A DNA stretch of 64,000 nucleotides from Erythrobacter sp. YT30 (GTDB lineage: Bacteria > Pseudomonadota > Alphaproteobacteria > Sphingomonadales > Sphingomonadaceae): assembly GCF_001542875.1 (NCBI RefSeq), contig NZ_LMAF01000002.1, forward strand, positions 1,635,501 through 1,699,500, in the 5' to 3' direction. Positions 1-7,876 of the stretch are shown one piece after another (positions within the stretch are counted from its first letter, which is position 1; every line of letters starts with the position of its first letter). The notes under the pieces were generated by a model. That model saw only the letters and a program-made list of their open reading frames with translations, was not told the origin of the DNA and made no database searches. Position numbers and translations under genes: made by a program.

Positions 1-1
1 T

Positions 2-661
2 GAAGCAGGCGCGGATGAGCTGTGCTTTCTCGATATCTCCGCCAGTCACGAAGGGCGCGGGACGCTGCTCGATATCGTCAAACGGACAGCTGAGGTTTGC
101 TTCATGCCGCTGACAGTCGGCGGCGGAGTTCGCAGCGCCGAGGATGCGCGGGCGCTCTTGCTGGCTGGTGCGGACAAGGTCGCAATCAATTCTGCCGCCG
201 TTGCGCGCCCCAAACTGGTGGCAGAAATCGCGCACAAGTTTGGCAGCCAATGTGTTGTTGCAAGCGTCGATGCGCGAAGCGTGGTGCCCCAAATGGGAGA
301 AGAGCCACCCAAGTGGGAAATCTACACCCATGGCGGACGCAAGCCGACTGGCATTGATGCGGTTGAATATGCGGTAAAAGTTGCCGAACTTGGCGCTGGT
401 GAGCTGCTTGTCACAAGCATGGACGGCGATGGCACAAAGGCAGGCTATGATCTCGAACTCACCCGGACAATTGGCGACAAGGTGAGCATTCCTGTGATTG
501 CAAGCGGGGGTGTTGGCACACTCGATCACCTGGTCGAAGGCGTCCGAGATGGTGGGGCGAGCGCTGTTCTTGCCGCATCGATCTTCCATTTTGGCACGCA
601 CACGATTGCCGAAGCGCACGCGGCTCTTCGAGAGGCGGGCTTGCCCGCCCGAGGCGTTTAA
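2..661 (+). CDS. hisF: Imidazole glycerol phosphate synthase cyclase subunit HisF (5' truncated by window edge)
   Basis: HisF takes ammonia from HisH and cyclises PRFAR to imidazole glycerol phosphate and AICAR in histidine biosynthesis, in the cytoplasm. The frame is open from base 2, so about 35 N-terminal residues of the roughly 253-residue family length lie outside the window; 219 residues are visible. (beta/alpha)8-barrel signatures are clear: FLDISAS near the start, [11 protein letters not shown], and [13 protein letters not shown], which carries the conserved catalytic Asp, then PVIASGGVG for phosphate binding. The next gene is hisE, as in many alphaproteobacterial his operons. The 3' end is odd: the last eleven codons are followed directly by a diverged copy (see the repeat at 627-698). 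Confidence 0.97.
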   Translation, partial: EAGADELCFLDISASHEGRGTLLDIVKRTAEVCFMPLTVGGGVRSAEDARALLLAGADKVAINSAAVARPKLVAEIAHKFGSQCVVASVDARSVVPQMGEEPPKWEIYTHGGRKPTGIDAVEYAVKVAELGAGELLVTSMDGDGTKAGYDLELTRTIGDKVSIPVIASGGVGTLDHLVEGVRDGGASAVLAASIFHFGTHTIAEAHAALREAGLPARGV

Positions 662-698
662 TATGCGCGAAGCAGGCTTGCCAGCGTGCGGGGTTTGA
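627..698 (+). repeat. Imperfect tandem duplication of the hisF 3' end
   Basis: The last codons of hisF encode [11 protein letters not shown] plus stop (about 627-661). They are followed two bases later by a second segment encoding MREAGLPACGV plus stop (663-698). About 25 of 36 bases match, but most differences are at third codon positions, so 9 of 11 residues are the same. This is seen directly in the sequence. A duplication that was once translated is inferred. Confidence 0.7.
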
Positions 699-714
699 GG
701 AAAGAACGCACGTC

Positions 715-1032
715 ATGAGCGATATTCTGACCCGCCTCGAAACAACCATAGCAGAGCGAGCCAGTGCATCGCCAGATGAGTCTTATGTCGCCAAATTGAA
801 CGCAAAGGGCGTTGAAAAAATCGCGCAGAAAGTGGGCGAGGAAGCGACTGAAACGGTGATTGCTGCGCTTTCTGGTGAGCCGAAGGAACTGGCTGGAGAA
901 GCGGCGGATTTGTTGTTTCACCTGATGGTTCTTCTGCAAAATCGCGGCCTCTCACTTGAGGATGTAACCAGTGAACTTGCCCGGCGTGAAGGGCTTTCAG
1001 GTCTTGATGAAAAAGCCAGCAGAAGAGAATAG
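715..1032 (+). CDS. hisE: Phosphoribosyl-ATP pyrophosphatase HisE
   Basis: HisE hydrolyses phosphoribosyl-ATP to phosphoribosyl-AMP, the second step of histidine synthesis. The 105-residue length and all-alpha NTP pyrophosphohydrolase fold match the family. Motifs seen are ESYVAKLNAKGVEKIAQKVGEEATE, split here only by eye into SYVAKL and KVGEEATE, with the Mg-binding acidic residues, followed by GEAADLLFHLMVLL. A ribosome binding site (GAGGAAAG) precedes the ATG. The gene stands 53 bp after hisF and 3 bp before the HIT gene, so the three are probably one transcript. Confidence 0.96.
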   Translation: MSDILTRLETTIAERASASPDESYVAKLNAKGVEKIAQKVGEEATETVIAALSGEPKELAGEAADLLFHLMVLLQNRGLSLEDVTSELARREGLSGLDEKASRRE

Positions 1033-1035
1033 GCG

Positions 1036-1419
1036 ATGCCGATTGATCCCACCGAGCCTTATGATGATAACAACATCTTCGCCAAAATCCTGCGCGGCGA
1101 AATCCCATCGAAAAAGGTCTATGAGGACGATTGGGCCTTTGCGTTTGAGGACATCAATCCGCAAGCAGAAATTCACACGCTTGTGATCCCCAAAGGGCGT
1201 TATGTCAGCTGGGACGATTTCAGCGCCGAGGCATCAGATGCAGAGATCGGCGGGTTTGTGCGCGCGGTTGGCGAAGTTGCTCGGATAAGAGGCCTGGTCG
1301 AGCCGGGATATCGCCTGCTTGCCAATATTGGCGCACATGGCGGGCAGGAAGTGCCACACCTCCATGTCCATATCTTTGGCGGTCAGCCGCTTGGCCCGAT
1401 GATCTGGAACAAAGGCTAG
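1036..1419 (+). CDS. HIT-family nucleoside phosphoramidate hydrolase (HinT-like)
   Basis: A small histidine-triad protein of 127 residues. HinT proteins hydrolyse purine nucleoside phosphoramidates and AMP-lysine adducts in the cytoplasm. The N-terminus has the family's NNIFAKILRGEIPSKKVYED pattern. The catalytic triad motif HLHVHIFGG is near residues 108-116, followed by the C-terminal GPMIW. It starts 3 bp after hisE, the usual alphaproteobacterial his-HIT arrangement. The coupling is by position only; HinT has no known step in histidine synthesis. Confidence 0.93.
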   Translation: MPIDPTEPYDDNNIFAKILRGEIPSKKVYEDDWAFAFEDINPQAEIHTLVIPKGRYVSWDDFSAEASDAEIGGFVRAVGEVARIRGLVEPGYRLLANIGAHGGQEVPHLHVHIFGGQPLGPMIWNKG

Positions 1420-1527
1420 GTTTTCCCTCACTCCACCGCGCCTCTCGCACCCCTAATCCTTCATTCAGGTGGACATCCTCAAGCAGACTCTATGCAGAGA
1501 TTCCCGGCCACGCTAACTGATTAGCTG

Positions 1528-1971
1528 ATGGTTAAACCGAACCTTCCCGGCGGACTGATTGATGGCTCGCGCCACCTCTACGCGGTGCGCGTCTATTACG
1601 AGGATACCGATCTTTCCGGAATTACCTATCATGCCAATTACCTGCGCTGGTTTGAGCGCGCGCGCTCTGATCTTTTGCGCCTGCTCAAGATCGATCAACG
1701 CGCCGCCATTGAAGCGGGTGAGGGCGCCTATGCCGTTACCGAAATGAACCTGAAATATGCGGCGCCAGCAAAGCTCGATGATGATGTCACCATCACCACC
1801 ACCGCGACGCAGATTGCCGCCGCCAGTGTGCGGATGGAACAGATCGCGCGGCGTGGCGACGATATCCTCGTCACGGCGCAGGTTCGCGCGGGATTTCTCA
1901 CTCTCGAAGGTCGTCCGCGCCGCCAACCGCAAAGCTGGCGCGATGCCTTTCACGAATTCATGCATTCCTGA
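1528..1971 (+). CDS. ybgC: Tol-Pal associated acyl-CoA thioesterase YbgC
   Basis: A hot-dog fold thioesterase of 147 residues that hydrolyses acyl-CoA or acyl-ACP thioesters in the cytoplasm. In other bacteria it is the first gene of the tol-pal cluster. The YbgC signature is present: YYEDTDLSGITYHANYL at residues 23-39, including the catalytic Asp and the conserved YHxNYLxWFE. It lies 24 bp before tolQ and is probably the first gene of that operon. ATG at 1528 is the first start in a frame that gives normal family length. Confidence 0.94.
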   Translation: MVKPNLPGGLIDGSRHLYAVRVYYEDTDLSGITYHANYLRWFERARSDLLRLLKIDQRAAIEAGEGAYAVTEMNLKYAAPAKLDDDVTITTTATQIAAASVRMEQIARRGDDILVTAQVRAGFLTLEGRPRRQPQSWRDAFHEFMHS

Positions 1972-1995
1972 CAGTTCCAAAGGACCACAGCCCCC

Positions 1996-2742
1996 GTGTC
2001 TTTCAGCCTCCCAAGCTTACTCCCGATAATTGCTGCAACGCAGGTTGCTCTTGATACGCCGGTCTCTGGTGAAGCCTCAACGCGGCTCGATCCGCTCGAG
2101 CTATTCCTTGATGCCGACATTGTCGTGCAGGCGGTGATGGCAGGTTTGATCGTCGCGAGTGTTGCCGTTTGGGCCATCAGCATTGCGTTCTCGCTACGCA
2201 TCGGCGGTCTCGAAAAACGCGCTGCTGAGTATCAGGATGAATTCTGGGACACACGTGATCGAGAAGGGATGCTGACGAAATCGGTCCGCCGCGAGAACCC
2301 GGCTGCGCGCGTGGCAGGCGCAGGCATGGATGAATGGAAGCGATCCACGTCCGGCGGCAGCATTGATCGAAACGCGGCGCGTGATCGAATTGGCGCTGCC
2401 ATGGAAAGCCAGATCGCCGAAGAGGCTGACGAAATGTCCGGGCGGCTGGGTTTTCTCGCGACGACCGGTTCAGTGGCCCCGTTTGTGGGCCTGTTCGGCA
2501 CAGTGTGGGGCATCATGAACAGTTTTTTCCAGATCGGCGCGCAGGAAAGCTCTTCGCTTGCGGTAGTTGCGCCCGGCATTTCAGAGGCGCTATTTGCAAC
2601 CGCTATCGGCTTGTTTGCAGCCATTCCAGCAGTGATCGCCTACAACCGCTTTACAGGCCGCGTGGATCGCTATGAGGCAAAGCTTCAGCGGTTTGCGGAT
2701 AAAGTCCATGCCGGATTGAGCCGCGAGCTGGATAAGGCATAA
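1996..2742 (+). CDS. tolQ: Inner-membrane proton channel subunit TolQ
   Basis: TolQ and TolR form the proton-motive-force driven motor that energises TolA, keeping the outer membrane constricted at division. The protein has 248 residues. A first membrane segment is near residues 46-68 (VMAGLIVASVAVWAISIAF). Two later segments form the MotA/TolQ/ExbB domain, with FLATTGSVAPFVGLFGTVWG near 150-170 and ALFATAIGLFAAIPAVIAYN near 198-217. The start is GTG, chosen because it gives the family N-terminus. The stop overlaps the tolR start by one base (TAATG), which suggests translational coupling. Confidence 0.95.
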   Translation: MSFSLPSLLPIIAATQVALDTPVSGEASTRLDPLELFLDADIVVQAVMAGLIVASVAVWAISIAFSLRIGGLEKRAAEYQDEFWDTRDREGMLTKSVRRENPAARVAGAGMDEWKRSTSGGSIDRNAARDRIGAAMESQIAEEADEMSGRLGFLATTGSVAPFVGLFGTVWGIMNSFFQIGAQESSSLAVVAPGISEALFATAIGLFAAIPAVIAYNRFTGRVDRYEAKLQRFADKVHAGLSRELDKA

Positions 2743-3173
2743 TGGGTGCCTCGCTCTCATCCTTCAAACGCTCTGGCCGCCGGTCACGCCGCGCGCCTAT
2801 GGCTGAAATTAACGTCACCCCGTTTGTCGATGTGATGCTGGTTCTGCTGATTATCTTCATGGTCACAGCGCCGCTTCTTGCCGTTGGCGTGCCGATCGAA
2901 TTGCCTGAAAGCGCGGCTAATCCCGTGCAGCAGGATCCTGAACAGGTGACGGTTTCTGTCAATGAACGCGGCACGATCTACATCAACAATGACGAGGTTG
3001 AACTGGGCGGCTTTCCCGCAGCGCTCGCGCAAATACAGCGTGGTTCTGATGGCCGGTTGCCCGTAATCGTTTTCAGGGGGGACCGCAGCGTCGATTATGG
3101 GCGCACCATGGCTGTTTTGGGCGAGCTGAACCGCGCTGGTTTCACCAATATCAAACTGGTGGCAGAGCCGTGA
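2742..3173 (+). CDS. tolR: Tol-Pal system protein TolR (ExbD family)
   Basis: A biopolymer transport protein with one N-terminal membrane helix and a periplasmic domain, the partner of TolQ. The 143 residues include the ExbD/TolR hallmark MAEINVTPFVDVMLVLLIIF near residues 19-38, whose membrane Asp is the proton-carrying residue. The periplasmic part ends FTNIKLVAEP, as in other TolR proteins. It overlaps tolQ by one base and is followed by tolA after 50 bp. Confidence 0.96.
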   Translation: MGASLSSFKRSGRRSRRAPMAEINVTPFVDVMLVLLIIFMVTAPLLAVGVPIELPESAANPVQQDPEQVTVSVNERGTIYINNDEVELGGFPAALAQIQRGSDGRLPVIVFRGDRSVDYGRTMAVLGELNRAGFTNIKLVAEP

Positions 3174-3223
3174 TATCTCCGGTCACCTTGGATTCAGGCT
3201 GCGAGAGGTAGCCCACAGGCACG

Positions 3224-4045
3224 ATGGCACAAGCGGCGGCACAATCAGCATCCTTGCGCAGGGAAGACGGCATCGGCCTTGCGGTGGCCGGTATTTTGCA
3301 CGTTGGCGTCGTGGCGCTTCTCGTATTGCAGCCCGTGCGCGAGCCTGATGTGATCCCGGAAGACGAAGGTATCGCTGTCAGTCTAGCCACTGAAGTTAGT
3401 CTTGAATCAACTGCGCCTGATCCGGTGGCCGAGGCTGCCGCTGCCGAAGCGCCAATCATTGGCGAAGTGCCTTTGCCCCAGGACATTGATCCCGCACCTC
3501 AAGACGATACGCTACCGCCGCCTCCGCCCAGTTCTCGAAGTGCCAGCACGCCTGCCGCTTCCCAGCCTGCGCCGCGCCCAACGCGCAGTCCAAGCCCAAC
3601 ATCGCCTCGGGCAAACCCTGATCGAAATAGCGGTGGAAACAGGATCGGGGATGATTTCCTGCCAGGGTCCGGCACATCCCAAACCAGCACTGAAACGCGC
3701 ATTCCCGCAAATGAGATTGGTCCGAGTGCCAAGGCGTCAATCCAGTCGCAGATGATCCGCGAATTGCGCCCGCATTGGGCAGGGAAAGCGCCCACCGGTG
3801 CGGATGCAGACAGACTGGTGACGATCGTTTCGTTCCAGCTCAATCCCGATGGCTCATTGAACGGCAGCCCGCGCGTGGTGCGCCAGACAGGCGTCACCCC
3901 CGCCAATGAGGCGCAAAAGGGCCGCCATGCCGAAATCGCACTGCGCGCCGTGCGGCTTGCAGCACCGTTTGACCTGCCCGAAGAGTATTACAACGCCTGG
4001 AAGTCGATCCGCGCGCTCAGCTTCGATAGGAACCTTGCACGATGA
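3224..4045 (+). CDS. tolA: Cell envelope integrity protein TolA
   Basis: TolA bridges the TolQR motor and outer-membrane Pal. The 273 residues show one membrane helix near 21-38 (AVAGILHVGVVALLVL). A Pro- and Ala-rich periplasmic linker, about residues 60-150, contains PPPPPSS and repeated PSP motifs. A folded C-terminal TonB/TolA-type domain follows (about 170-273, IRELRPHWAGKAP, then VTIVSFQLNPDGSL). The linker is shorter than the long helical TolA stalk of enterobacteria. This is common in alphaproteobacteria. The last four bases overlap the tolB start (ATGA). Confidence 0.9.
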   Translation: MAQAAAQSASLRREDGIGLAVAGILHVGVVALLVLQPVREPDVIPEDEGIAVSLATEVSLESTAPDPVAEAAAAEAPIIGEVPLPQDIDPAPQDDTLPPPPPSSRSASTPAASQPAPRPTRSPSPTSPRANPDRNSGGNRIGDDFLPGSGTSQTSTETRIPANEIGPSAKASIQSQMIRELRPHWAGKAPTGADADRLVTIVSFQLNPDGSLNGSPRVVRQTGVTPANEAQKGRHAEIALRAVRLAAPFDLPEEYYNAWKSIRALSFDRNLAR

Positions 4046-5454
4046 AATTTCTAACACTCGCAACCGCCGTGATGACCGCGTCATTGAGTTTCGCAGCCGC
4101 AGCTCAAAACTCTGATCTTGGTGAACCTGTCGCCGAAGGGGGCGAGGTTGAAACGACAACCGTTGATGGATCGGGTGATGAGGATGGCGGTCTTGTATTC
4201 ACCGTTACAGATGACACCGACTATTCCGATGTCGGCATCGCAATCCCGGCGTTCGCAACCGATGCAGATCGTTCAACGCCTGCCAATTCGGGCGGAACGG
4301 GCGCTCTGGGACAGGAAATCGCGCGGGTTATTACGGGCAACTTGCGCAACAATGGCCTGTTCAAACCAACAGGGCCGGACAGCCTGCCATCGCCGCGCTT
4401 CCAGCAGATCACGGCGCCATCCTGGAGTACTTGGAACTCTCGTGGGGCCGAAATGCTCGTTCACGGCTATGTCCGCGCGCGCGATGATGAAAAGCTGGTT
4501 GTGGGCTGTTATCTCTATGACGTTGCGCTTCAGGATGAGCTTATCCGCGAAGGCTGGGTCGTGCGCCCAGCCGACTGGCGGCGAGCAGCGCATAAATGTT
4601 CAGATCTCATCTATGCGCGGCTGACGGGTGAAAGTCCCTTCTTTGACAGCCGCATTGCCTACATCGCGGAAACGGGGCCAAAGGATAACCGCGTGAAACG
4701 GCTCGCCGTTATGGATTCAGACGGCGCCAATCACCGGTTCCTGACACTGGGAAGCGCGACCGCGCTTACCCCGCGATATTCGCCTGACTATTCGAAAATT
4801 CTCTACCTCTCCTACGTCGATGGGAACCCGCGCATCTATGTCTATGACATTGGTCGCGGCAGCCAGACTCTGGTGACAGAGAACAAGAGCCCCACGCTTG
4901 CCCCACGCTGGGCGCCCGATGGGCAGCACATTCTGTTTTCGATGGCAGTAAACGGCAACACTGACATCTATCGTGTGCCTGTTACAGGCGGACGGATCAC
5001 ACGGCTGACCGACACGCCCGGCATCGATATCGGCGGATCATATTCGCCTGATGGCAGCAGGATCGTGTTCGAAAGCGACCGGTCTGGATCGCAGCAATGC
5101 TACATCATGAATGCCGACGGCACTAATCAGCGCCGCATCACCTTCTTTGGCGGACGCTGCGCAACGCCTGAATGGAGCCCGCGCGGCGATCAAATTGCGT
5201 TCACTCGAATTGCAGGTGATTTCAATGTCGCGGTCATGTCGCCCAATGGGCGAAACCTTCGTGTTCTGACCAATGGCTGGCAAGACGAAGCACCGACATG
5301 GGCACCCAACGGCCGGATCATTCAATTCTTCCGCACGGCCCGTAATTCGGGCAAGTCGAATCTTTGGCAGGTTGACCTGACAGGCCAAAATGAGCGCCGT
5401 CTCCCAACCCCCGTAGACGCATCTGATCCCGCATGGGGACCAATCCGTCCCTAA
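4042..5454 (+). CDS. tolB: Periplasmic Tol-Pal beta-propeller protein TolB
   Basis: TolB is a periplasmic protein that binds Pal and is displaced when the Tol motor is energised. The 470 residues begin with a Sec signal peptide (LATAVMTASLSFAAAAQ). An N-terminal domain follows, then a six-bladed propeller whose WD40-like PD40 repeats are visible: YSPDYSKILYLS, WAPDGQHILFSM, YSPDGSRIVFES, WSPRGDQIAFTR and WAPNGRIIQFF. It overlaps tolA by 4 bp, which indicates coupled translation. Confidence 0.96.
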   Translation: MKFLTLATAVMTASLSFAAAAQNSDLGEPVAEGGEVETTTVDGSGDEDGGLVFTVTDDTDYSDVGIAIPAFATDADRSTPANSGGTGALGQEIARVITGNLRNNGLFKPTGPDSLPSPRFQQITAPSWSTWNSRGAEMLVHGYVRARDDEKLVVGCYLYDVALQDELIREGWVVRPADWRRAAHKCSDLIYARLTGESPFFDSRIAYIAETGPKDNRVKRLAVMDSDGANHRFLTLGSATALTPRYSPDYSKILYLSYVDGNPRIYVYDIGRGSQTLVTENKSPTLAPRWAPDGQHILFSMAVNGNTDIYRVPVTGGRITRLTDTPGIDIGGSYSPDGSRIVFESDRSGSQQCYIMNADGTNQRRITFFGGRCATPEWSPRGDQIAFTRIAGDFNVAVMSPNGRNLRVLTNGWQDEAPTWAPNGRIIQFFRTARNSGKSNLWQVDLTGQNERRLPTPVDASDPAWGPIRP

Positions 5455-5540
5455 TCGATTTTGTGTTTCTTGCCCAAAAGTTGTGTTATTTCCCCCTTGG
5501 TTCTCGCGAATGGCGAGAATTGCTGAAAAGGATAGCTTTG

Positions 5541-6059
5541 ATGAATAAGACGCTCGCTACTGCCATCCTGTTGGTTTCTGTCAGCGCCACCGCTGCCTGC
5601 ACGAAGAAGGCGCCGGAAGAGCTGCCAGCTGCTCCGACAGAGGCAGCACCCGCCCAGACGCCTGCGCCCACCCCGACCACCAGCGTTGCCGGGCCTGGCA
5701 CTCAGGAACACTTCCGCAATGCTGTTGGCCAGTCGACGGTCGTCTATTTCGACACGGATCGTTTCAACATCGATTCAGCCGATGCCGCCGCGCTTCAGGC
5801 GCAAGCTCAATACTTCGCGCAATATCCCTCGCTCACCTTTACGGTTGAGGGTCACTGCGATGAGCGCGGAACGCGTGAATACAACCTTGCGTTGGGAGAG
5901 AGGCGCGCGAATGCTGCGAAAAACTATCTCGTCAGCCTTGGCGTTTCGGCTGATCGGATCACAACTGTCAGCTATGGTAAGGAGCGCCCTGTGGCGCTGG
6001 CCTCAACAGCAGAAGCATGGGCGCAAAACCGCCGCGCGGCGAGCGTTCTGATCAATTAA
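5541..6059 (+). CDS. pal: Peptidoglycan-associated lipoprotein Pal
   Basis: Pal is an outer-membrane lipoprotein that binds peptidoglycan through its OmpA-like domain. The 172 residues have a lipoprotein signal ending SATAAC (Cys about residue 19; the lipobox is loose because Thr is at -3), an Ala/Pro/Thr linker, and an OmpA domain. The domain contains FTVEGHCDERGTREYNLALG, whose Asp and Arg bind diaminopimelate. I chose ATG 5541 because it has an AAGGA site (5536 region) and gives the signal peptide; a longer in-frame extension from 5433 has neither. The 86-bp gap after tolB, with a short inverted repeat, may hold its own promoter. Confidence 0.95.
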   Translation: MNKTLATAILLVSVSATAACTKKAPEELPAAPTEAAPAQTPAPTPTTSVAGPGTQEHFRNAVGQSTVVYFDTDRFNIDSADAAALQAQAQYFAQYPSLTFTVEGHCDERGTREYNLALGERRANAAKNYLVSLGVSADRITTVSYGKERPVALASTAEAWAQNRRAASVLIN

Positions 6060-6207
6060 TCTCGGCAGAGAAGACGGGGACCGGGCCGCTTAGAACAGCG
6101 CCCGGTGTCTGACCTGTGGCAGCCGCATCGTGCATAGCCGTCAGCGCGCACAAAGCCGCAAGGGCGGCTGCGCTGAAAAGGCTCGAAATGGCGAGTTGCT
6201 GACTCAT
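6052..6207 (-). CDS. Small Ala-rich exported peptide, hypothetical
   Basis: A 51-residue reading frame, convergent with pal and overlapping its end by 8 bp. The start at 6207 has a good ribosome site (AAAGGA six bases upstream). The product has a hydrophobic N-terminal segment (LFSAAALAALCALTA) typical of a signal peptide and no recognisable domain. An inverted repeat inside it (ACCGGGC and GCCCGGT arms, about 6079-6106) could also act as the pal terminator, so the stretch may be regulatory instead. No function is assigned. Confidence 0.45.
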   Translation of the reverse strand: MSQQLAISSLFSAAALAALCALTAMHDAAATGQTPGAVLSGPVPVFSAEIN

Positions 6208-6418
6208 GATGTTCCTTTGATCGAACCGTCCCCTTAGCGACGGTTCGTAAACGTAGTATTGCAATGCAACATTTTTAATTGCAACTGGTTCCAGAAATTC
6301 GTGACGCCGATACGGTTTTGATTATCCAACCCTTTCAAAACGCGATGGAGCCGCCTACGTTGTCGAGCGTGACACTGCACGCTTCTCATCGATCTCTGCA
6401 CGCGACACCGGTGCTGCC

Positions 6419-6952
6419 ATGAGCGGAAACCGGCGCTCCAATGATTGGGGTTTTCCGCGCTGGCGATCATATGACGTTTCGCGAGAGGCGGTAACGCAGC
6501 GCGAATGCGATCGGCACGGCTGCGATGAACCGGGCCTTTGCCCCGCGCCAAAATCACCCAACAATCCAGACAAATGGTATTTCTGCCAAAAGCATGCGGC
6601 CGAATACAATTCCAAGTGGGATTATTTCGAAGGTCTCGAAAAGGCAGAGAAGGAAGAACGGGCAAAGGCGGAACGCGCTGAAAGCGCCGCTTATGCAGAG
6701 GCTTCACATTATGGCTGGGCGGGTTCAGGCGATGGTTCGCGGACGGCCGATGAAATGCGCGCTCTGGAAGTTCTTGAACTGGAAAGCGATGCCGATTTCG
6801 ATGCGATCAAGAAAGCCTATCGCCAAAAAGCAAAGCTGGTTCACCCTGACGTAAAACCCGGCGATGAAGAAGCCGCCAAGGAATTTCAAAAGCTGCAGGT
6901 AAGCTATGAGGTCCTGCGTGCCGCTGAGGATCGCCGCGTTTGGAAGGGGTAG
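6419..6952 (+). CDS. J-domain co-chaperone with N-terminal Cys cluster (DnaJ-like)
   Basis: A 177-residue protein with its J domain at the C-terminus, about residues 116-177: LEVLELESDADFDAIKKAYR, then KLVHPDVKPGD, with the HPD tripeptide that stimulates DnaK. It is therefore not classical DnaJ. The N-terminal third has a Cys/His cluster (CDRHGC, GLC, WYFCQKH) that looks like a zinc-binding knuckle, then a charged helical linker rich in Glu and Lys. This layout is common in alphaproteobacteria. Its DnaK client role is inferred from the J domain only. Confidence 0.9.
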   Translation: MSGNRRSNDWGFPRWRSYDVSREAVTQRECDRHGCDEPGLCPAPKSPNNPDKWYFCQKHAAEYNSKWDYFEGLEKAEKEERAKAERAESAAYAEASHYGWAGSGDGSRTADEMRALEVLELESDADFDAIKKAYRQKAKLVHPDVKPGDEEAAKEFQKLQVSYEVLRAAEDRRVWKG

Positions 6953-6974
6953 GGCGGATAGCGCTGGGCCCGCG

Positions 6975-7811
6975 CTAGTCTCCCTTCGGTCCGGCAAAGC
7001 TTTTGCCCTTGCCGTCAATCTCTGGATTGGGGTTATCATTCCACCATGCCACATCGGTCCAAGGGCGAATATCAACTTCATGGGTCCAGCAATTTCTAGG
7101 CTGCTGCGCGAGGTGCCAATAGGTTTCCGCGATATTGGCAGGATCGATCACTCCCTCTTCGCCCTTCATGGCCTTGAACGTCTCGAACTTATCGCCAAGC
7201 AGCTTGCCCAAAGTATCGGGCGCATCGACGGCGCCATCGACTACGATATGTGCGACGTGGATGCCTTGGGGGCCAAATTCAGCGTTTAGGGTCTGGCACA
7301 GCATCCGCCGCCCGCCCATGGCGGCTGCGTGGCTGTGCTGGCCAGCATTCCCGCGCACTGCTGATGTAGCCGAGGTGACGAGCAAGGTACCATGCCTCCC
7401 GCTCTTTGCGCGCTCCACCATGGCGGGGAACATGGCATGGGCGAGACGAAAAACGCCATAGCATCCCAGCCGCCAGCCAAGTTCAAAGGTGCGATGCGGG
7501 GTATCATGGAGTTTGCGGTTCCCGATCTGGGCGCCCAGATTATACAAAGCGGTATCGATAGGGCCGATATCGCTCTCAATCCGCTCGACAAGCTCCTCGA
7601 TTGAACCGTCTTCTGTGGCGTTGAGCAATGTCCCTGTGGCTGTTCCGCCTGCAGCCTCAATCTGATCGATCAAGCGGCCAAGGCTTTCCTTATCAGACCG
7701 CCTAGCCAAGACCGCGTGGTAGCCATCTGCCGCAAAGCGCATCGCTGTGTGTCCGCCAATCCCTGCGCCCGCGCCAATCACCAGACAAACCGGCTTGCGT
7801 GTATCGCTCAT
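6975..7811 (-). CDS. SDR family oxidoreductase
   Basis: A short-chain dehydrogenase/reductase of 278 residues, cytoplasmic, probably NAD(P)-dependent. The dinucleotide site reads VIGAGAGIGGHTAMRF (residues about 9-24), a variant of TGxxxGIG. The NNAG-type motif is replaced by YNLGAQIG. The catalytic region has SATSAVRG and then HSHAAAMGGRRM, so the usual YxxxK is changed to HxxxM. Loss of the catalytic Tyr-Lys pair makes a classical oxidoreductase reaction doubtful. The start at 7811 is chosen over an upstream frame extension because it gives the fold's N-terminus. The gene ends about 20 bp from the J-domain gene, in convergent orientation. Confidence 0.85.
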   Translation of the reverse strand: MSDTRKPVCLVIGAGAGIGGHTAMRFAADGYHAVLARRSDKESLGRLIDQIEAAGGTATGTLLNATEDGSIEELVERIESDIGPIDTALYNLGAQIGNRKLHDTPHRTFELGWRLGCYGVFRLAHAMFPAMVERAKSGRHGTLLVTSATSAVRGNAGQHSHAAAMGGRRMLCQTLNAEFGPQGIHVAHIVVDGAVDAPDTLGKLLGDKFETFKAMKGEEGVIDPANIAETYWHLAQQPRNCWTHEVDIRPWTDVAWWNDNPNPEIDGKGKSFAGPKGD

Positions 7812-7876
7812 CTCGTTCTCCCTCGCGCGGGGTGTAGCCCGCTTGTCAAAGAGGCGATAGGGTTTGCGATGCTGCG

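Noticed and set aside
5433..5540. Longer pal starting at 5433
   Set aside because: It would overlap tolB and hide the lipoprotein signal inside the protein; ATG 5541 has a ribosome site and signal peptide.
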